Shown: positions 21,026-34,009, counted from the first letter of the stretch. The stretch: DNA of 64,000 nt from Lichtheimia corymbifera B2541 (GCA_000697475.1 JNEU01001139.1:1-64000); one strand, 5' to 3'. A program made the numbers and translations. Notes: a model not told the origin generated them from the sequence alone.

Positions 21026-22536
21026 ATGAAGTTTGCCAAGCAAATCGAGAATGCGGCACACGATCTACCGGAGAGCTGGCGCCCGCACTTAATTCACTAC
21101 AAGATGCTTAAAAAAGTGATACCCCTTGTTGTTGGTGAACTTGAAGCGCGTGGATTAATGGAACAAAGCATCCCATTTGAGTATCAGCTTGATGGTAAAA
21201 AGAACATGACAAAAAATAGAAGGGTCTCGGCTGAGAATGAGGAAAAGACTAAACATTATTGTTCTCTTTCAAAGGCAACCCAGATGATCCACAACCTTGT
21301 GTTGAAGTTACCCCAGATGACGCTGCGAGACTTAATATACCCAATACTACATGCAATGAGCAAGATAATATCATCAAGATACCTCTTGTCAAGGATTCCG
21401 AATTTTTCTTGCTTCTCCTTCAGGGCATGGCTCAGGCAGCTATGCTTTATGCTTCGGAACAAAAACGATTCGCCGATACTGTCAGCCGACTAGAATCACA
21501 ATTGGCCGCTGTTGTGAGTTGTTTTTGTAGTATACAAGATGGATCCTATTGACACGTCCCTTTTAATTGATGACAGGCTTCTCCGCATAAACAAAAGGAG
21601 ATGTACGTATGGCGTCAGATTTTGAAATTGTACATGGATGCAGCCGTTTTTGAAACCGGCACACAAGTCGATTACAGCACACAGGCGTTTGAGCGTAGCA
21701 AAAAGCAATTGGCGTGGTTCAATGAAGAATTGGCTCGCACACAGCTGGTAAGGCTGGTAATACTATACAGTCCCGGGTTGCAATTAATTCATGCTGGTGT
21801 TGTAGACACGCAAATTTGGATGCAAAAAATCACGGGAGGTGCTCAGGCATTTTGTACAATTGAATAATGAGCTTGTGAACTTTAAATGGTTCCATGCATT
21901 AAACCACACAGCAATGATCAAGATTTTGAAGAAACATGACAAGCGGAGTGGATTAAAGTACGTACATTTTCTGAGAAAGTAAGGATAATGCATTGCTTAT
22001 ACAGATTTTATCTAGGGCCAAGACAGAGTTTCCTGCATTTGCCAAGACAAATGCCATGCTCGTTGAAAATGTGGTGCTTGCATTATACTCTGGTATCACA
22101 TCGCAGCTGGTATCTGTGGTGCCCCAGGTGGATAATCATTCTTGTCCCATTTGCTATGGTATGTGCAGCTGATGTCGGGAGTAATTGCTGCTTTATTGAC
22201 ACACATGTATATGTATTAGCTGTTGCATGGCGACCCATTCGATTGGAGTGCAACCACGTGTTTTGTGTACGTTGCTTGATCAAGGCACATCGTAAAAAGT
22301 TATACGACTGCCCACTTTGCAGACACACAGGAGCTGTTGTGAATGCTGATGCAACGAATCTTGATAAGGGGTTACAGAACTTTTTGTTATTGTATTTCCC
22401 AAAAGAGATCAAAGAAAAGCGGCGAGACAATGAACGTGAGCAAGCGTTAATGGACATGGAAGCTCTCACAGGACGAGCATGGACCACTGCATATGGCAAC
22501 CATCAATATCAGAAGGACATGTGTTTCATTATGTAG
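21026..22536 (+). CDS. SPX-RING E3 ubiquitin ligase-like protein
   Basis: N-terminal SPX domain (inositol-pyrophosphate/phosphate sensing) joined to a C-terminal RING finger, the architecture of plant NLA and fission-yeast Pqr1, linked to phosphate homeostasis. Model: join(21026..21194, 21275..21513, 21577..21747, 21806..21957, 22016..22158, 22220..22536), 396 residues, all in phase. SPX is seen as MKFAKQIENAAHDLPESWRPHLIHYKMLKK, in two halves, then FFLLLLQGM...FADTV, then LNHTAMIKILKKHDKRSG (lysine cluster that binds phosphate ligands). The RING reads CPICYAVAWRP, C.H.FC..C and CPLC, i.e. C3HC4. A substrate such as a phosphate transporter or vacuolar factor would be inference. Confidence 0.92.
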
Positions 22537-22754
22537 TCATCATCTTCATTTTTTCATTTCATATCATATTTCATTGTGTGTATATATATCATCCTTTTTG
22601 CCCATGTTATTCTAAAGAGTGCGTTCTACTCGAGTGGATTGGGTGAGTGGATTGACAGCTTGAAACACCGCTCTGAGAGCGGGTGTGTGGGTGGCCTATT
22701 CATTCCTTTTGGAAGATTGGAGATAGCTCCTCCTCTTTTTGAACAGCCCTGACA

Positions 22755-23557
22755 ATGGTGAGTAACATTACCCACACACAACATACACACATCGACTACG
22801 CCCATACGATACATCAACGACACTCGATATTGAAGGATGGATGGATGAGTGAATGGATGGATTGATTTATGGGGTGGATGTACTCTTTTTTATTCAACTG
22901 ATAAATTGGAACGACATTGGAAGAGAGACACACACAACTCATTCGACTTGTTCAATAATTGTAGAGCGCCGAACAACAGGTCAAGAAGAATCCTATGCGC
23001 CAGCTCAAGATTGAGAAGCTTGTGCTCAACATTTCCGTTGGTGAGTCTGGTGATAGACTTACTCGTGCCGCCAAGGTGCTCGAGCAATTGACTGGTCAAA
23101 CTCCCGTTTACTCCAAGGCTCGTTACACTGTCCGTACCTTTGGTATCCGTCGTAACGAAAAGATCGCTGTTCACGTTACTGTCCGTGGCCCCAAGGCTGA
23201 GGAAATCTTGGAACGTGGTTTGAAGGTCAAGGAATATGAACTTCGTGCTCGCAACTTCTCTGAGACTGGCAACTTCGGTTTCGGTATCGACGAACACATC
23301 GATTTGGGTATCAAGTACGATCCTTCCATTGGTATCTACGGTATGGACTACTTTGTTGTCATGGGTCGCCCTGGTTACCGCATTGCTCGCCGCAAGCACC
23401 AAAAGAGCACCGTTGGCTTCAACCACCGCATCAAGAAGGAGGAGACTGTTGAATGGTTCAAGAACCGCGTATGTATCATGGAAACTGATTATGGATTATG
23501 CAAAGTACTGACATTGGCATCTTTTTATAGTTCGACGGTATTGTTCTCAACAAATAA
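22755..23557 (+). CDS. RPL11: 60S ribosomal protein L11 (uL5)
   Basis: Large-subunit protein of the central protuberance, contacting 5S rRNA. Model: join(22755..22757, 22965..23468, 23531..23557), 177 residues. Exon 1 is only the ATG; a 207-nt intron follows, then [45 protein letters not shown] (split motif pieces), the family core [39 protein letters not shown] and RPGYR, and a last exon FDGIVLNK. Codon use is strongly biased (CGT, GGT, AAG), as expected for a highly expressed gene. AATAAA follows at 23614. A GGATGGATGGATG run sits in intron 1. Confidence 0.97.
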
Positions 23558-23926
23558 ACAGCATCGCTCAATCACGTACAATCCTATCATCGATCGTTGT
23601 CTCCTATCCCACTTGAATAAAAGCTGCCAGTTCAGTTGCGCTGTTTGACATGTTTTTCGATTTATATCATTTCTGCTTTGCATACATCCTCGTTGTATAG
23701 CTATTTACAGTGGCATGAATCTTTATATAGAAGAGGTCGCTTTCATTGTAATCCATATCCTTATGCTCATTGCTCGACACATCATACGTTTATGCACCAC
23801 ATATTGTATATCAATACCCATCCTTCATCCTTCATCCTTTATACTACACGGCCATGGGCAAACTGCTTATCAAATGAATTAAAGAAAGGATTCTTTATTT
23901 GCTTCCATGATACAATGTAGCGTATT

Positions 23927-25354
23927 CTAGGCGTCAGCATGTTGGACCTTGACGACACGTTGGGTATCAGCTGCTTCAAGCGCTGCCACGATAAATGCCA
24001 AATGATGGAAAGCTTCCTCAGGGGTCACGCCAAGTGGCTCACCATTGCGAACTGAGTTGTATAAATTCAACATCTCGGCTTCCACGTCTTCGAATCCAGA
24101 AGCATTATCAACTTGGATGACTGATGATGCATCCACAGGTTTGCCAGTTTCATCGAGCACTTCTACATGTTGGTCGTTGGTCAAGCGGATAGTACCCTTG
24201 GTTCCATGCACCTCCAATCGCATCTCCTTGACACCAGCGGATGACTACAAAAAGTATAAGCATACACAGACTAATAAAAGCCATCCACAACTTACAAAGG
24301 TAAAATTAGCTACACCAATGCCGCCATTTGCAAGTTTGATGCTCGTAGCCAAGGTATCTGCTGTCACATGGATGCTCTGACGCATAGCGGTAAATGCACT
24401 AACGCTCTCAAACTTGCCAAGGATAGGGACAAGATGTGCCATATCATGGACACCACCATCACTCAAGTAGCCACTAAAATGTTGAACCAATAAAGTAAGA
24501 TCCTATGGAATCATGCTCGCTCTTGATTAGACCATTTACCCTGGATGCTGTGGTTGTTGACGCCATGCAGTGGTGTGATAAGGTGAAGAAGGATTGTATG
24601 GGCGTGCTGAATCATAAGTAAAGTTGATGATCTATTGTATACAAGCATATGGGTTGTCAGAGATGATATTTGTCTTTTTGTATGGATAGGTACTTACCTC
24701 GCCGATACCGCCTTGTTGCACATATTTGGCCACAGCACGAACCAGGGAATGATATGACCAGTTCTCGGCTACAGCTACGATTGTTTGTGCAGCACGAGCT
24801 TCCTCAACGATTCGACGTGCATCCACCAAGTTGTGAGCTGGTATCACACATATAATTTAGTCCCATCGGCACTTGTAACTCGCTTCGCTGGTCCGCCAGA
24901 TGACTTACCTATAGGCTTTTCAAAGACAATATGTTTCTTGGCAGCCACTGCAGCTTGAACAATCTAATGCTCACGTATGTGAGATATCTTTCCATCGATG
25001 ATCGCGCACGCACATACCTCCCAGTTGTATTGCACGGGTAACAAAGCATCCACGACTTCAACGTTGGGGTCGTTTATCAACTCAAGTGGATCCGTATAGA
25101 TAGCAGACTCAGGAATACCTGCCTACATGAGCAAAGGATATACACCTTTTGAGTACTATTGAGCATTCAATGGCGAGCATGACACGTACTTCTTGAGCAA
25201 ACTTTACAGCCTTGTCTCGGGATCGGTTGGCGCATGCGACGATTTGGAACTTGTCTTGACCGACGGCGCGATAGGCACGCAAATGACGATAAGCGAAGAT
25301 ACCAGTACCAATAATACCGATACGAATAGGTTGTTGTTGTTGGGAAGTGGCCAT
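23927..25354 (-). CDS. Gfo/Idh/MocA-family NAD(P)-dependent oxidoreductase
   Basis: Model: complement(23927..24244, 24296..24473, 24540..24631, 24698..24837, 24909..24963, 25018..25122, 25190..25354), seven exons, 350 residues, all phases close. The N-terminal Rossmann fold reads RIGIIGTGIFAYRHLRAY; VVDALLP and IVFEKPI (the EKP motif with the family Lys) follow. Next comes YLSDGGVHDMAHL, the GG..HD motif whose His/Asp are catalytic in the family. The C-terminal part is the beta-sheet domain (EVHGTKGTIRL). Substrates in this family are sugars, inositols or dihydrodiols; none can be chosen here. No signal peptide. Downstream lies convergent RPL11. Confidence 0.88.
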
Positions 25355-26253
25355 AGTGAATAAAGAGTTGGAAATAGAGCGGAAGGCGATCCGTGGTCTT
25401 TTTGATGCTAGTAGACTTATGTCAGCAAGGCTCCGCTCAAAGTGTTCTTCGTTCCAGATGCTCCAAGCGGGAAAGAGCTGAATGGGTTAGTGCTTCACAT
25501 CCCCCCCACCCACCTACTTGCTGAAAAATGAATCAATATGCTTCGTCCCCGTAATGCTTCTTTCTTCATCCACCTGATAATCTATCAAATTGGTTTCTTG
25601 GGACTTTTTATTATATCAATGATTGGAATGATACATAATAAGGGTGGTTGTTCACTGTCCATGCCACCCCTTGTTAATTACTAGTGAAACAATGATCCAG
25701 CATAGACAACCGCGTTGGGAGTCATTCATCGAGTCATCTATATTGGTACCTTGCGTTGTAAATAGAGACCTTGTATGCCCGAAAAATGACATGGTGGTAC
25801 AAAGCGAGGATCATTGATCATGTCGTTTAAGCTAGCTTATTACAAGTGGAATCCCATTTTATTGATGATATAAGGTGATGTCTACGTAGAACAATATCGT
25901 GTAACCAGTGGATCTGTTTATTGACGTGGTGGTGGGGTATCGGCATTAGAGTGCCTAATCAAATGAGATGAATGTGATCATCACTACTACCGAGTCTTGC
26001 ATATGTCTTGTTGGGTGGAGTGTGCTAGTCAAGGATGGGTCTAGAAGGTATAAATGATGATGAATAAAGAGGCAGGATGTGATACGAACGTGTGCATTGA
26101 TAATGCAAAGAGTGCGTACCTCGCATATGCAACGTGTACTATTACCTACAGTCACAAGGCCTGATTATTACGCGTCCATTGGGCCACATCCCCCTTCCTG
26201 CTAACTCTCCTCTTTCTTTATTTGACGTACCTACACATACACGCATACCAACT
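25355..26253. promoter_or_regulatory. Divergent promoter region, oxidoreductase/proteasome beta1
   Basis: 900 bp between two divergently transcribed genes. No gene is seen in it. The right 100 bp are C/T-rich. Individual elements cannot be named with confidence. Confidence 0.35.
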
Positions 26254-27183
26254 ATGAAGCAAGGCGAAGTCAATTTGGGTGTAGGTCAACCGAGTTCTCG
26301 ATCCAATGCGACCATCATTGACACGTCATCTTCCTTTAGACATCTATTATGGCTGTGGCCTATGCCGACGGTGTCGTTATTGGTGCCGACTCGCGTACGA
26401 CTACAGGTGCTTACATTGCCAACCGAGTAACCGACAAGTTAACCAAGGTGCACGATCGCATCTATTGCTGTCGATCTGGATCTGCGGCTGATACCCAAGC
26501 AGTGGCCGATATCGTCCATTATTATCTCCAAATGTACAGGTAGGAAGCGATATATCTAAAAGCAGCAGTAACGACAAGGAAACTCATATCGAATATAGTG
26601 TGCAGGAGAATGAGATGCCCAAGGTGCGTACCGCATCAGCTCTCTTCCAGGAACTTTGCTATCAGAACAAGGATGCGTTGACGGCAGGTATCATTGTGGC
26701 TGGCTGGGATGAAAAGGATGGTCCAGCTGTTTACAACGTCCCTCTCGGTGGTTCCTTGCACAAACAGCCTTTTGCTATTGGAGGTATGATAAATGGGAAC
26801 ATGAATGCAAAAATGGATAGCGTATCTCATCTCCTTCATAGGCTCTGGATCAACATATATCTATGGTTACTGTGATTCAAAGTACAAGGACAACATGACC
26901 CGCGAAGAATGTATCGATTTTGTCAAGAACTGTAAGTAGAGCACCATCGTCATTTTCCACGATCACGTATACTGACCTTCCATTCATCTAGCACTTGCAT
27001 TGGCAATGGCACGTGATGGTTCCTCAGGTGGTGTTATTCGCTTGGCTGTGATTACAAAGGAAGGTGTGGAGCGACTGTTTATTCCAGGAAACGAGCTCCC
27101 AGGTAAGATCCCTAACAGTGAATAGTGTTTTGCATATGGCTATTAACACGCTTTATCCTAATCTAGTTCACTGGCAAGGTTAA
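26254..27183 (+). CDS. PRE3: Proteasome subunit beta type-6 (beta1, caspase-like)
   Basis: Catalytic beta1 subunit of the 20S core. Model: join(26254..26280, 26340..26539, 26599..26783, 26842..26931, 26992..27102, 27167..27183), 209 residues. The short propeptide MKQGEVNLG precedes Thr1 of [19 protein letters not shown] (cleavage G|T). Lys33-region [12 protein letters not shown], the S-G-S-A-A-D box [38 protein letters not shown] and [13 protein letters not shown] are all beta1-type. Thr1, Asp17 and Lys33 equivalents are present, so the subunit should be active. The C-terminus VHWQG is short. AATAAA at about 27247. Confidence 0.96.
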
Positions 27184-27552
27184 TCGATACAACGTGCAAC
27201 CCGATTTCATGGCATGCTTGACTCCTTTTTTTTCCGCTGGTTTATGTAAATAAAGCTGGCAAGATATACCATGCTAGCTAGTACTTTGACACAACGATTG
27301 ATTATACACACTTTTCACGTGATAAGCACATTACATAAGTCTTTTGAATGATCCAAATCATATCACCATGTCAACTTTGTAGATAAAGGATATGTTTCTT
27401 TGTGTGTGTGAATGTTTTTCGATGAGGGGTATGTACATTACATTTCTTTTTTTTTCTAACAATTACATACGGGGGGAATGAAGGATAAAAGAGGGTAAAT
27501 GATTGAGGAAACAATATGTGAGTGAGTGAGACGTTTAAAAAGGAATACCAAA
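27184..27552. other. Convergent 3' region
   Basis: 369 bp between the convergent proteasome and kinase genes. It holds poly(A)-type signals (TAAATAAAG near 27247) and a G-rich GGGGGGAATG at 27470. Nothing else is seen. Confidence 0.4.
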
Positions 27553-29770
27553 TCATAAAGGAGTGTGTCTGGCAGGCTGCTTTCCCTTGAGCATATTCTT
27601 GATTGCGCGTAATGCAAATACTGTGAGACCAATGCCTTCCCAATCTTCATCCTGCAAATGACGTAGGTCGCCTACTGTCATGATATCTTGGGCTTGAAGC
27701 TTTTGTATCCATTCTTGTGCTTTATCTATGCCACGATGAGCTGCCTGTGCACAGTCTTGAATAAAAGTCTGGATAGCAACATCATCAGAATATTCTATGG
27801 TAGTCATTGTTGCGTCAATCACCCGTTATCCAACAAAGAACCTTGATGCTTACCTTTGGGAATCGTAACAGGTTGTTCATTCGCTGTTGTTGATGGTTCT
27901 GATTTGTTGCCTTTGATATCCTGTAACAGATGCGTCACCTCCAGCCATCGTTCCTCGGTTTTTCGTAACCTTGTCTCGCATACATCGCACTCAGCCTCCT
28001 TTTCAGCAAGCTGCTCAGATTCCACTTGTAGTTCGTGCCGGACTTTCTCCAATTCAGAACCATAGTCTTCAGCTTCTCGACGCCAAATAGCTTTGTGAGT
28101 ATGGTTGTAATCCTTGTCCCATTCTCGAAGTATGCGTGATATCTCTTTGGTGATATGTCGCTGGTATCGTTCAGGCAATATATTCTCTTCAATCTATAAC
28201 AGGGAAATGAACACCTATTGTTTGTGTATGTTGCCATGTACTCAACTTACCATCTCAGTAACCACTTCATCAGGCGTATCCATTTCCTATAATGGTATTA
28301 CTCATTTAGCCCAAGAAATCACCAGGAATGAAGATGGATGATACATTACCACATTGAAATCAAACTTGACTGACCGCTTATCGACACCTTTGAATACCAC
28401 TTGGAGAGTAAGATGGACACTGCTTTCATCCGTAGCTAACAAGACGACTTCAGGCTCGATGACAAAGAGAGCATGTTCCAAGATCTGTTGGGCCGACATT
28501 CTATAGAACATCCCCGACACGTGTGTGAAAAAAACCACTCATCCATAAATGTCATTCTTGTACCTATCATCTTCTGGACCCAAACAATTCTCAATGACGG
28601 CAAGCATATCTTGATTTTGAACCTTGCCAAGGGTGACTGGTTTGACGCCTGCCATGACCTTCTTGTAGATCTGAGCAGGATTGGTGCATTCGCCATAAGG
28701 ATACTCACCGGTTGCCATCTCGAGAAGACACATGCCAAATGCATAAATATCCACCTTTTCACTGTATCCGCTCTCTTCGTACATTTCTGGTGCCATGAAT
28801 TCGGGTGTACCAATGACGGTGTACTTTTTGCCCATTTTCATCTTTGCTGTACCCATATCACCGATCTTGACTTCACCATAAGCACCATTAATAAAGATGT
28901 TGTCGCATTTGATATCACGATGAATGATGGGTGGATTGTGGCCGTGTAAATAGCTGAGGCCTTTGAGGATCTGCCGTACCCAACGCTTGACAATCTTGAT
29001 ATTGGGTAAACTGAGTTTGCGGATATATTCGCGAAGCGTACCCGAAGTCATAAGCTCGGTGATGAAAACAAACTCATTGTCGGTGTGCCAAGCGTCATGA
29101 AAAGCAATGATATTGGGATGGCGTACTGATTTCAAAATTTGTATCTCGTGTGCAAGATCGGGGCTGTCTTTAGCATTGGGCGCCTATGCAACAAGGGAAA
29201 AAGGGGGTGAGTCGAAATGGCGTTATATGGATACAAGATTCAATATGCTACCTGCATTGCGTTCCACGCTACTTCATAGCCTTCTTCACGATCAATAGCT
29301 TTGTAGACAATCTTGTAGGCACCTTTACCAAGTAAGCTATTGAGACGCAGGTACCGACCAGGATCCGGTGATATTTCAATAACGCGTTCGCTGTCATGTG
29401 CACGTGATTGATCGATGATAGTGCCATTGTTATCGTGCATGTTGCGTAGAGGTGAGACTGATGCAGAAGACGGAGGACTTGTTGCTGGTGGAGGATAAAG
29501 TGCAGTGATAGGATGATGGTCTTCAGGTGAAGGAAAAGACTCTGACCCTGAGGATGATGCACGTGTTCTGTTTTGTGCAACGGGAAGAACGCGATCCATT
29601 CCTCCTCGGGCACCGCCAGCTGAAGAAGGAGGTGAAGAAGGAGATTCAGGTTGCGTATGATTTGCTAAAGGTGCATAATAGTTGCGAAGTCGCTTGTAAT
29701 CGTCATCGTACACTCCTTCAGTCGTAGGTGTAACAAACTGAACTCGATGTTGGTTGTGTAGATCAGACAT
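27553..29770 (-). CDS. WNK-like serine/threonine kinase with SAM-like C-terminus
   Basis: Model: complement(27553..27794, 27854..28193, 28251..28286, 28350..28500, 28564..29183, 29252..29770), 635 residues. Residues 1-135 are a Ser/Pro-rich low-complexity head. The kinase (about 138-400) has the WNK hallmark: the ATP lysine is in the glycine loop ([13 protein letters not shown], about Lys153), and beta3 reads EVAW without Lys. Catalytic loop HRDIKCDN, activation [13 protein letters not shown]. The magnesium motif is DMG-T, where animal WNKs have DLG-L. Residues about 410-490 ([19 protein letters not shown]) fit the WNK autoinhibitory/OSR1_C-like domain. A coiled-coil region ([20 protein letters not shown]) follows. 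The last 70 residues ([25 protein letters not shown]) fit a SAM-like domain. WNK kinases regulate ion transport/osmotic response; the role here is inference. Confidence 0.9.
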
Positions 29771-30148
29771 GGTCTCGTTTCAAGATGAGTCGATAGAATG
29801 TCGTTTTCTTTGTTTGGAAAAGCAAGAGTTGAGGGAGAGGGCGAGAAAGAGAAAGAAAGAAAGTGGAGATAGAGTTGTTCAAAAGAATGCGTGTGAAAAG
29901 ATGTCGTTGTTCTTTTCTTCTTGAATAAAGATAAAAAAGGCACAAGATAAAACAAGAGGATGTGAATAAAAGGGATACGCAACAACGGGAGGGGCTCAAG
30001 ATGGGATGGCCTTATTCTTGTTGTTGTTGTCTTTGATAAACAGGAATTGCCAAAGGATAAGTGTAAACGGGAGAAGGAAGAAATATAAAGATTGTTGAGA
30101 ACACCGAAGTCCAAAAGTAGGAAAGAGATCCGCTGGGAGGATGGGCTG

Positions 30149-30181
<33 letters not shown>

Positions 30182-32154
30182 CACGCATCAACACATACAT
30201 GCACATTTATCATCATCCTTATATATAATAGCACACCTCTTTCATCATATAATCCATAGCATGCTTTGAGCATTTGCAATTACCATCGCTTTGACCATAA
30301 AGAAAATGATAAAAGGAGTTCTATTACTACATTGGCCGTGCCACCCAAAAACTCGTGTTTCGCAAATGACAAGCTTGTTTCAGTTCCCCTGTAAGGCACA
30401 TCATAACCGTTGTTTTTCATCCCTGTCGACTTTTTTTTTCTTTGCTTCACTTTGCAATGTTAGCTAATGAAACAGTGACAAAGACAGATTACTACTTTTG
30501 AGCATGGATATCCATGCGCATATGTTTATACATCTCAAATGACGTGCACGAATAATGCCTCCCTTCAACAACAGCTATTTGTCGTTGCACAATAGTTTGG
30601 CGTTGACATGTCCACAACTAGTTACCAGCATAATGGTGGCACATAAAAAGATGAGTGGTGGATCGCCACATTACCAACAAGAAAGGAAGGATTACAGGCT
30701 GAGGTGGCCTGTGAAATGAATGCTACTCCCAAGGACCCCATGCATTGATGAATAAGTCAGCCCTTGCATGCTTCAGGATCACGTTGTGTTATATTGGGGT
30801 GGATTTTCACGGGTCTTGAAACAGATGACTGGTTATTTTAACCACCCATCTTATCAGCATATTCGTTGCTGTGATCAGTCAAGGTCATTGTGTACCAGCA
30901 TTAAATGGTAGCACGGTTTCTATTCAAAGTATGGCCATGGGGTATTCATGACCCTACCAATTGCCGGTTTGTTTTCCATGGTATTCTGAGAACACTCTCA
31001 TTTCACGGCTTGGCATGATGGATTATTGCTGCTCGTTTGCGAAAGGCCAATGTTATTGCCAAAGCGTTTTGCCTGATCGAGCAATATGTTGACTATAGGA
31101 ATATATTATGCATGCATACAAGTGGAAAAAATAGTTCACTCTTCCATTAAAAGCATACAACAAACAAACCTTTGTGCTAATGTATATTGCTCCCCTCTCT
31201 TATTACAATGCTTACACCCAAATCGGAGCTGTCGGTACGCAGCCGACAACGATACAAGAGATAGCATCTGCAATGTGATTCGTGTCTTTCTTTGAAAATG
31301 GCAATTCTGCAGCTTGTTCTCCTCTCTCAAACCCCTCCCCCACCTCCGAGGTTGGGCATATGACACCACGCTGATAGCTAACAGCATGTACCCCTAACAT
31401 TCCATCAGCAGGAATATTCAATGTTGGTTATGCACACATTGATAACGGATTGGTGTTTTAGATAGATAATATAATAGTCAATGGCTATTCATGTTCCCCA
31501 TACACCCGATTTCCCGTTTTGCTCTAGCTCAGTCAGCTTAAGCCAGCACGCTATTTTTCTGTGTATGGCGTAGAGTGCCTGATTAGGCGGTGATGAGGGG
31601 ATTTGTTGCATTCGCATGCCGGCTGTCGTCGTTTATCTCTGCATGGTCATTGTGTGCAAGAACCAATAGGAAAGCGAGGCACAATGTGAATGATTGTGTG
31701 CTTCCGCTTGTCCTCCCATTCCCCCGCAAACACTCACGCACACAGGTACGCACATCAGAGTACTGGGACCTTACTCATCAGACCTATGCACGTGGCAAAA
31801 AGTCGATAACAAGTGAAAATATATACATACAAATGCATGATCACAAATGATGACGGGTGAGGACATTGCTTGTGTAGCATTTGCTGCGGGTGCGGTTGGT
31901 TACGTTTTTCGTTGATGGCGATCATGTCCCTGATTTTACTCCCTTTCCTCGCATATATATAAACTTGATTCATCTCCCTTGTCCTTTTCATTCTTCTTTC
32001 CGATTTTCCTTGTTATATTTTATACTCACTCGATCATTTCTTCACCCACAAACACGCTCTCTCTCTCTCTCTCTTTTCATTACCTTCTCTCGTTCACTCT
32101 CTCTTTCTTTCACTTTTTTTCATTACACACATACATCCCACGTCATATATTTGA
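29771..32154. promoter_or_regulatory. 2.4 kb intergenic region, divergent promoters
   Basis: Lies between the kinase (leftward) and the amino-acid permease (rightward). Both edges carry long pyrimidine-rich leaders (GAAAG repeats at 29820-29890; CTCTCTCTCTCT at 32056-32075). It contains an (AC)15 microsatellite at 30151-30180. No gene is supported in between; short open frames at 31086-31400 and 31590-31850 lack protein-like features. Confidence 0.4.
30151..30180. repeat. (AC)15 microsatellite
   Basis: Uninterrupted AC dinucleotides upstream of the WNK-like kinase. Confidence 0.95.
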
Positions 32155-34009
32155 ATGTCCAGTAATAATTACGGCAGTATATCAAAGCAGCAGCAACAGC
32201 AGCAACCCCCGTCCCAGTCATTGTCAAAAGCTGAACGTGATCTTTTGCAAGCTGACCGACCAGGCTATGGTGACCGGTCCAAAGTAGAAGTTGCTTTCAA
32301 TCTTGTCAATGCCACAGTGGGTGCAGGCATTATGGGTTTACCCTATGCCATTTCGCATGCGGGGTTTGTCACTGGTATAGTGGCATCCATCTGGGTGGCG
32401 ATTTTGTCTCAGCTCGGTTTATACATGGTCATCTTGGCGGGCAAACAAACAGGCATCTACAAATACGCTGTATTGGTTGAATACGTGATGGGCCGTTTTG
32501 GATATCATCTGCTTAATTTCATGATCATTGCTCAAGCAGGCGGCGGTGTCATTAGTTATTTCATCTGTAAGCATATGACAACAAGAATGATACTGGATGC
32601 ACATTTATATATCCAATCAATGCAACAATGACTCATCATATACTGCTCTTCTGTAGTGTTGGGAGATTGCATGCCTGTGCTATTCGAACGATACTTTCCA
32701 TCCATTCCTCTCTTGGCCAATCGTACCTTTGTCGTTGGCACGATCGGTGTTTGCTGTGTAAGTGGGTTTCTTTTTCGTCGTTGTATGCAATGCCGATCCA
32801 ATGTACCACACACATACCTCCTGACACAATATTCAATCCAATCTAGATTTTCCCCTTGCTTTTACGACGTGCCATTGGTTCACTTGCACGTTGGTCAATG
32901 GTGTCTGTGATGTGTCTACCCGTTATCATTGCTGCTATCTTGATTCGAGCACCTGCCTATTACACCAATTCACCAAATAATGAGACAAACGAGGGACCTA
33001 CTTGGTCATGGGTTGGATCAGACGTCTTTGGTGCACTTGGCATCATGGCTTTTGCTTTTACAAGTGCGCAGGTCGCATTTAATAACTTTTTGAGCTTGAG
33101 CGATCAATCACATCGAGCATGGCGTCAGTCGACTATTCTTGCCAATTGCATGAGTTGGAGTGTATCCATGACCTTTGCCATTGTTGGTTATCTTTGCTTT
33201 GGCACTGATGTCGAATCCAACTTGTTTATGAATTTTGATGCCGACGATTTGATTATCAACATTGGCCGCTTTTGCCTTGGTTTCAGCATGATCTTTACCA
33301 TTCCGTGAGTGTCTCCGAACCTGATTTTACTATTCTTCTTTGTCACTAACCATCTATACTTGATAGAATGTGCTTTTATCCCACGCGTGAGGCTGTGCAA
33401 AAAATGTTGGGATTCGAGACTGCAACTCGTCAGCCGACACAGATGCAGCATTATGTGGTCACTGCACTCTTATTTGCACTACTTATGGGTACCGGCATCG
33501 CTGTTCGGTCACTCGGCAAGGTGTATTCGCTTTCCGGTGGTCTTGCCGCTACATCGTTAGCTTTCATTTTGCCGGCTACTTGTTATCTTGTTACTCGTTG
33601 GCGTTCCACAACACCGTACCGTGTCCCCACACTTACAAATGCACCCACGCTCTCCATTCCACCTCCACCCATGCCACCTGTGCTGGGAAGCACACTTGCC
33701 AGCAAACTTATCGATGATAAGAGTGCTTTGTTATATGCATCTCCGTTGTCATCTGATACCCAATCCTGCTCATCACCACGCTTGACTCCTGTATATCCCG
33801 CATATTCGTATTATGACGAGGAAGATGTTTCCACAGTCGACGGCGGCGAAATACTACCTGATGATGGCAGTGATGCTGCTAGCGTAAAGAGCGTTTCATC
33901 TATGATGGAGCGTACTACCTTTGGTTTGCTCGATTTCATGGCCGTTTGTCTCATCTTCTGGGGCTTCTTTGTCATGGTCGTCAGCGTTAGCTCTGTACTG
34001 GCAGAGTAA
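32155..34009 (+). CDS. Amino-acid transporter, SLC38/AVT family
   Basis: Multi-pass permease of the AAAP family (AVT/SLC38), probably vacuolar or plasma-membrane. Model: join(32155..32566, 32657..32757, 32847..33304, 33367..34009), 537 residues. After a Gln-rich cytosolic head comes the family signature VEVAFNLVNATVGAGIMGLPYA (first helix; Asn and the GAGIMGLP turn bind substrate/Na or H), then about ten further hydrophobic helices. Blocks include WVGSDVFGALGIMAFAF, AIVGYLCFG and FCLGFSMIFTIP, then MCFYPTREA after the last intron, as in SLC38. A 150-residue Ser/Pro/Asp-rich loop precedes the final helix FMAVCLIFWGFFVMVVS. That loop is an unusual insertion and a likely regulatory site. Confidence 0.9.

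Noticed and set aside
22758..22964. Possible snoRNA in RPL11 intron 1
   Set aside because: No convincing C/D or H/ACA box arrangement could be seen.
22890..23426. 178-codon minus-strand frame opposite RPL11
   Set aside because: Antisense shadow caused by codon bias.
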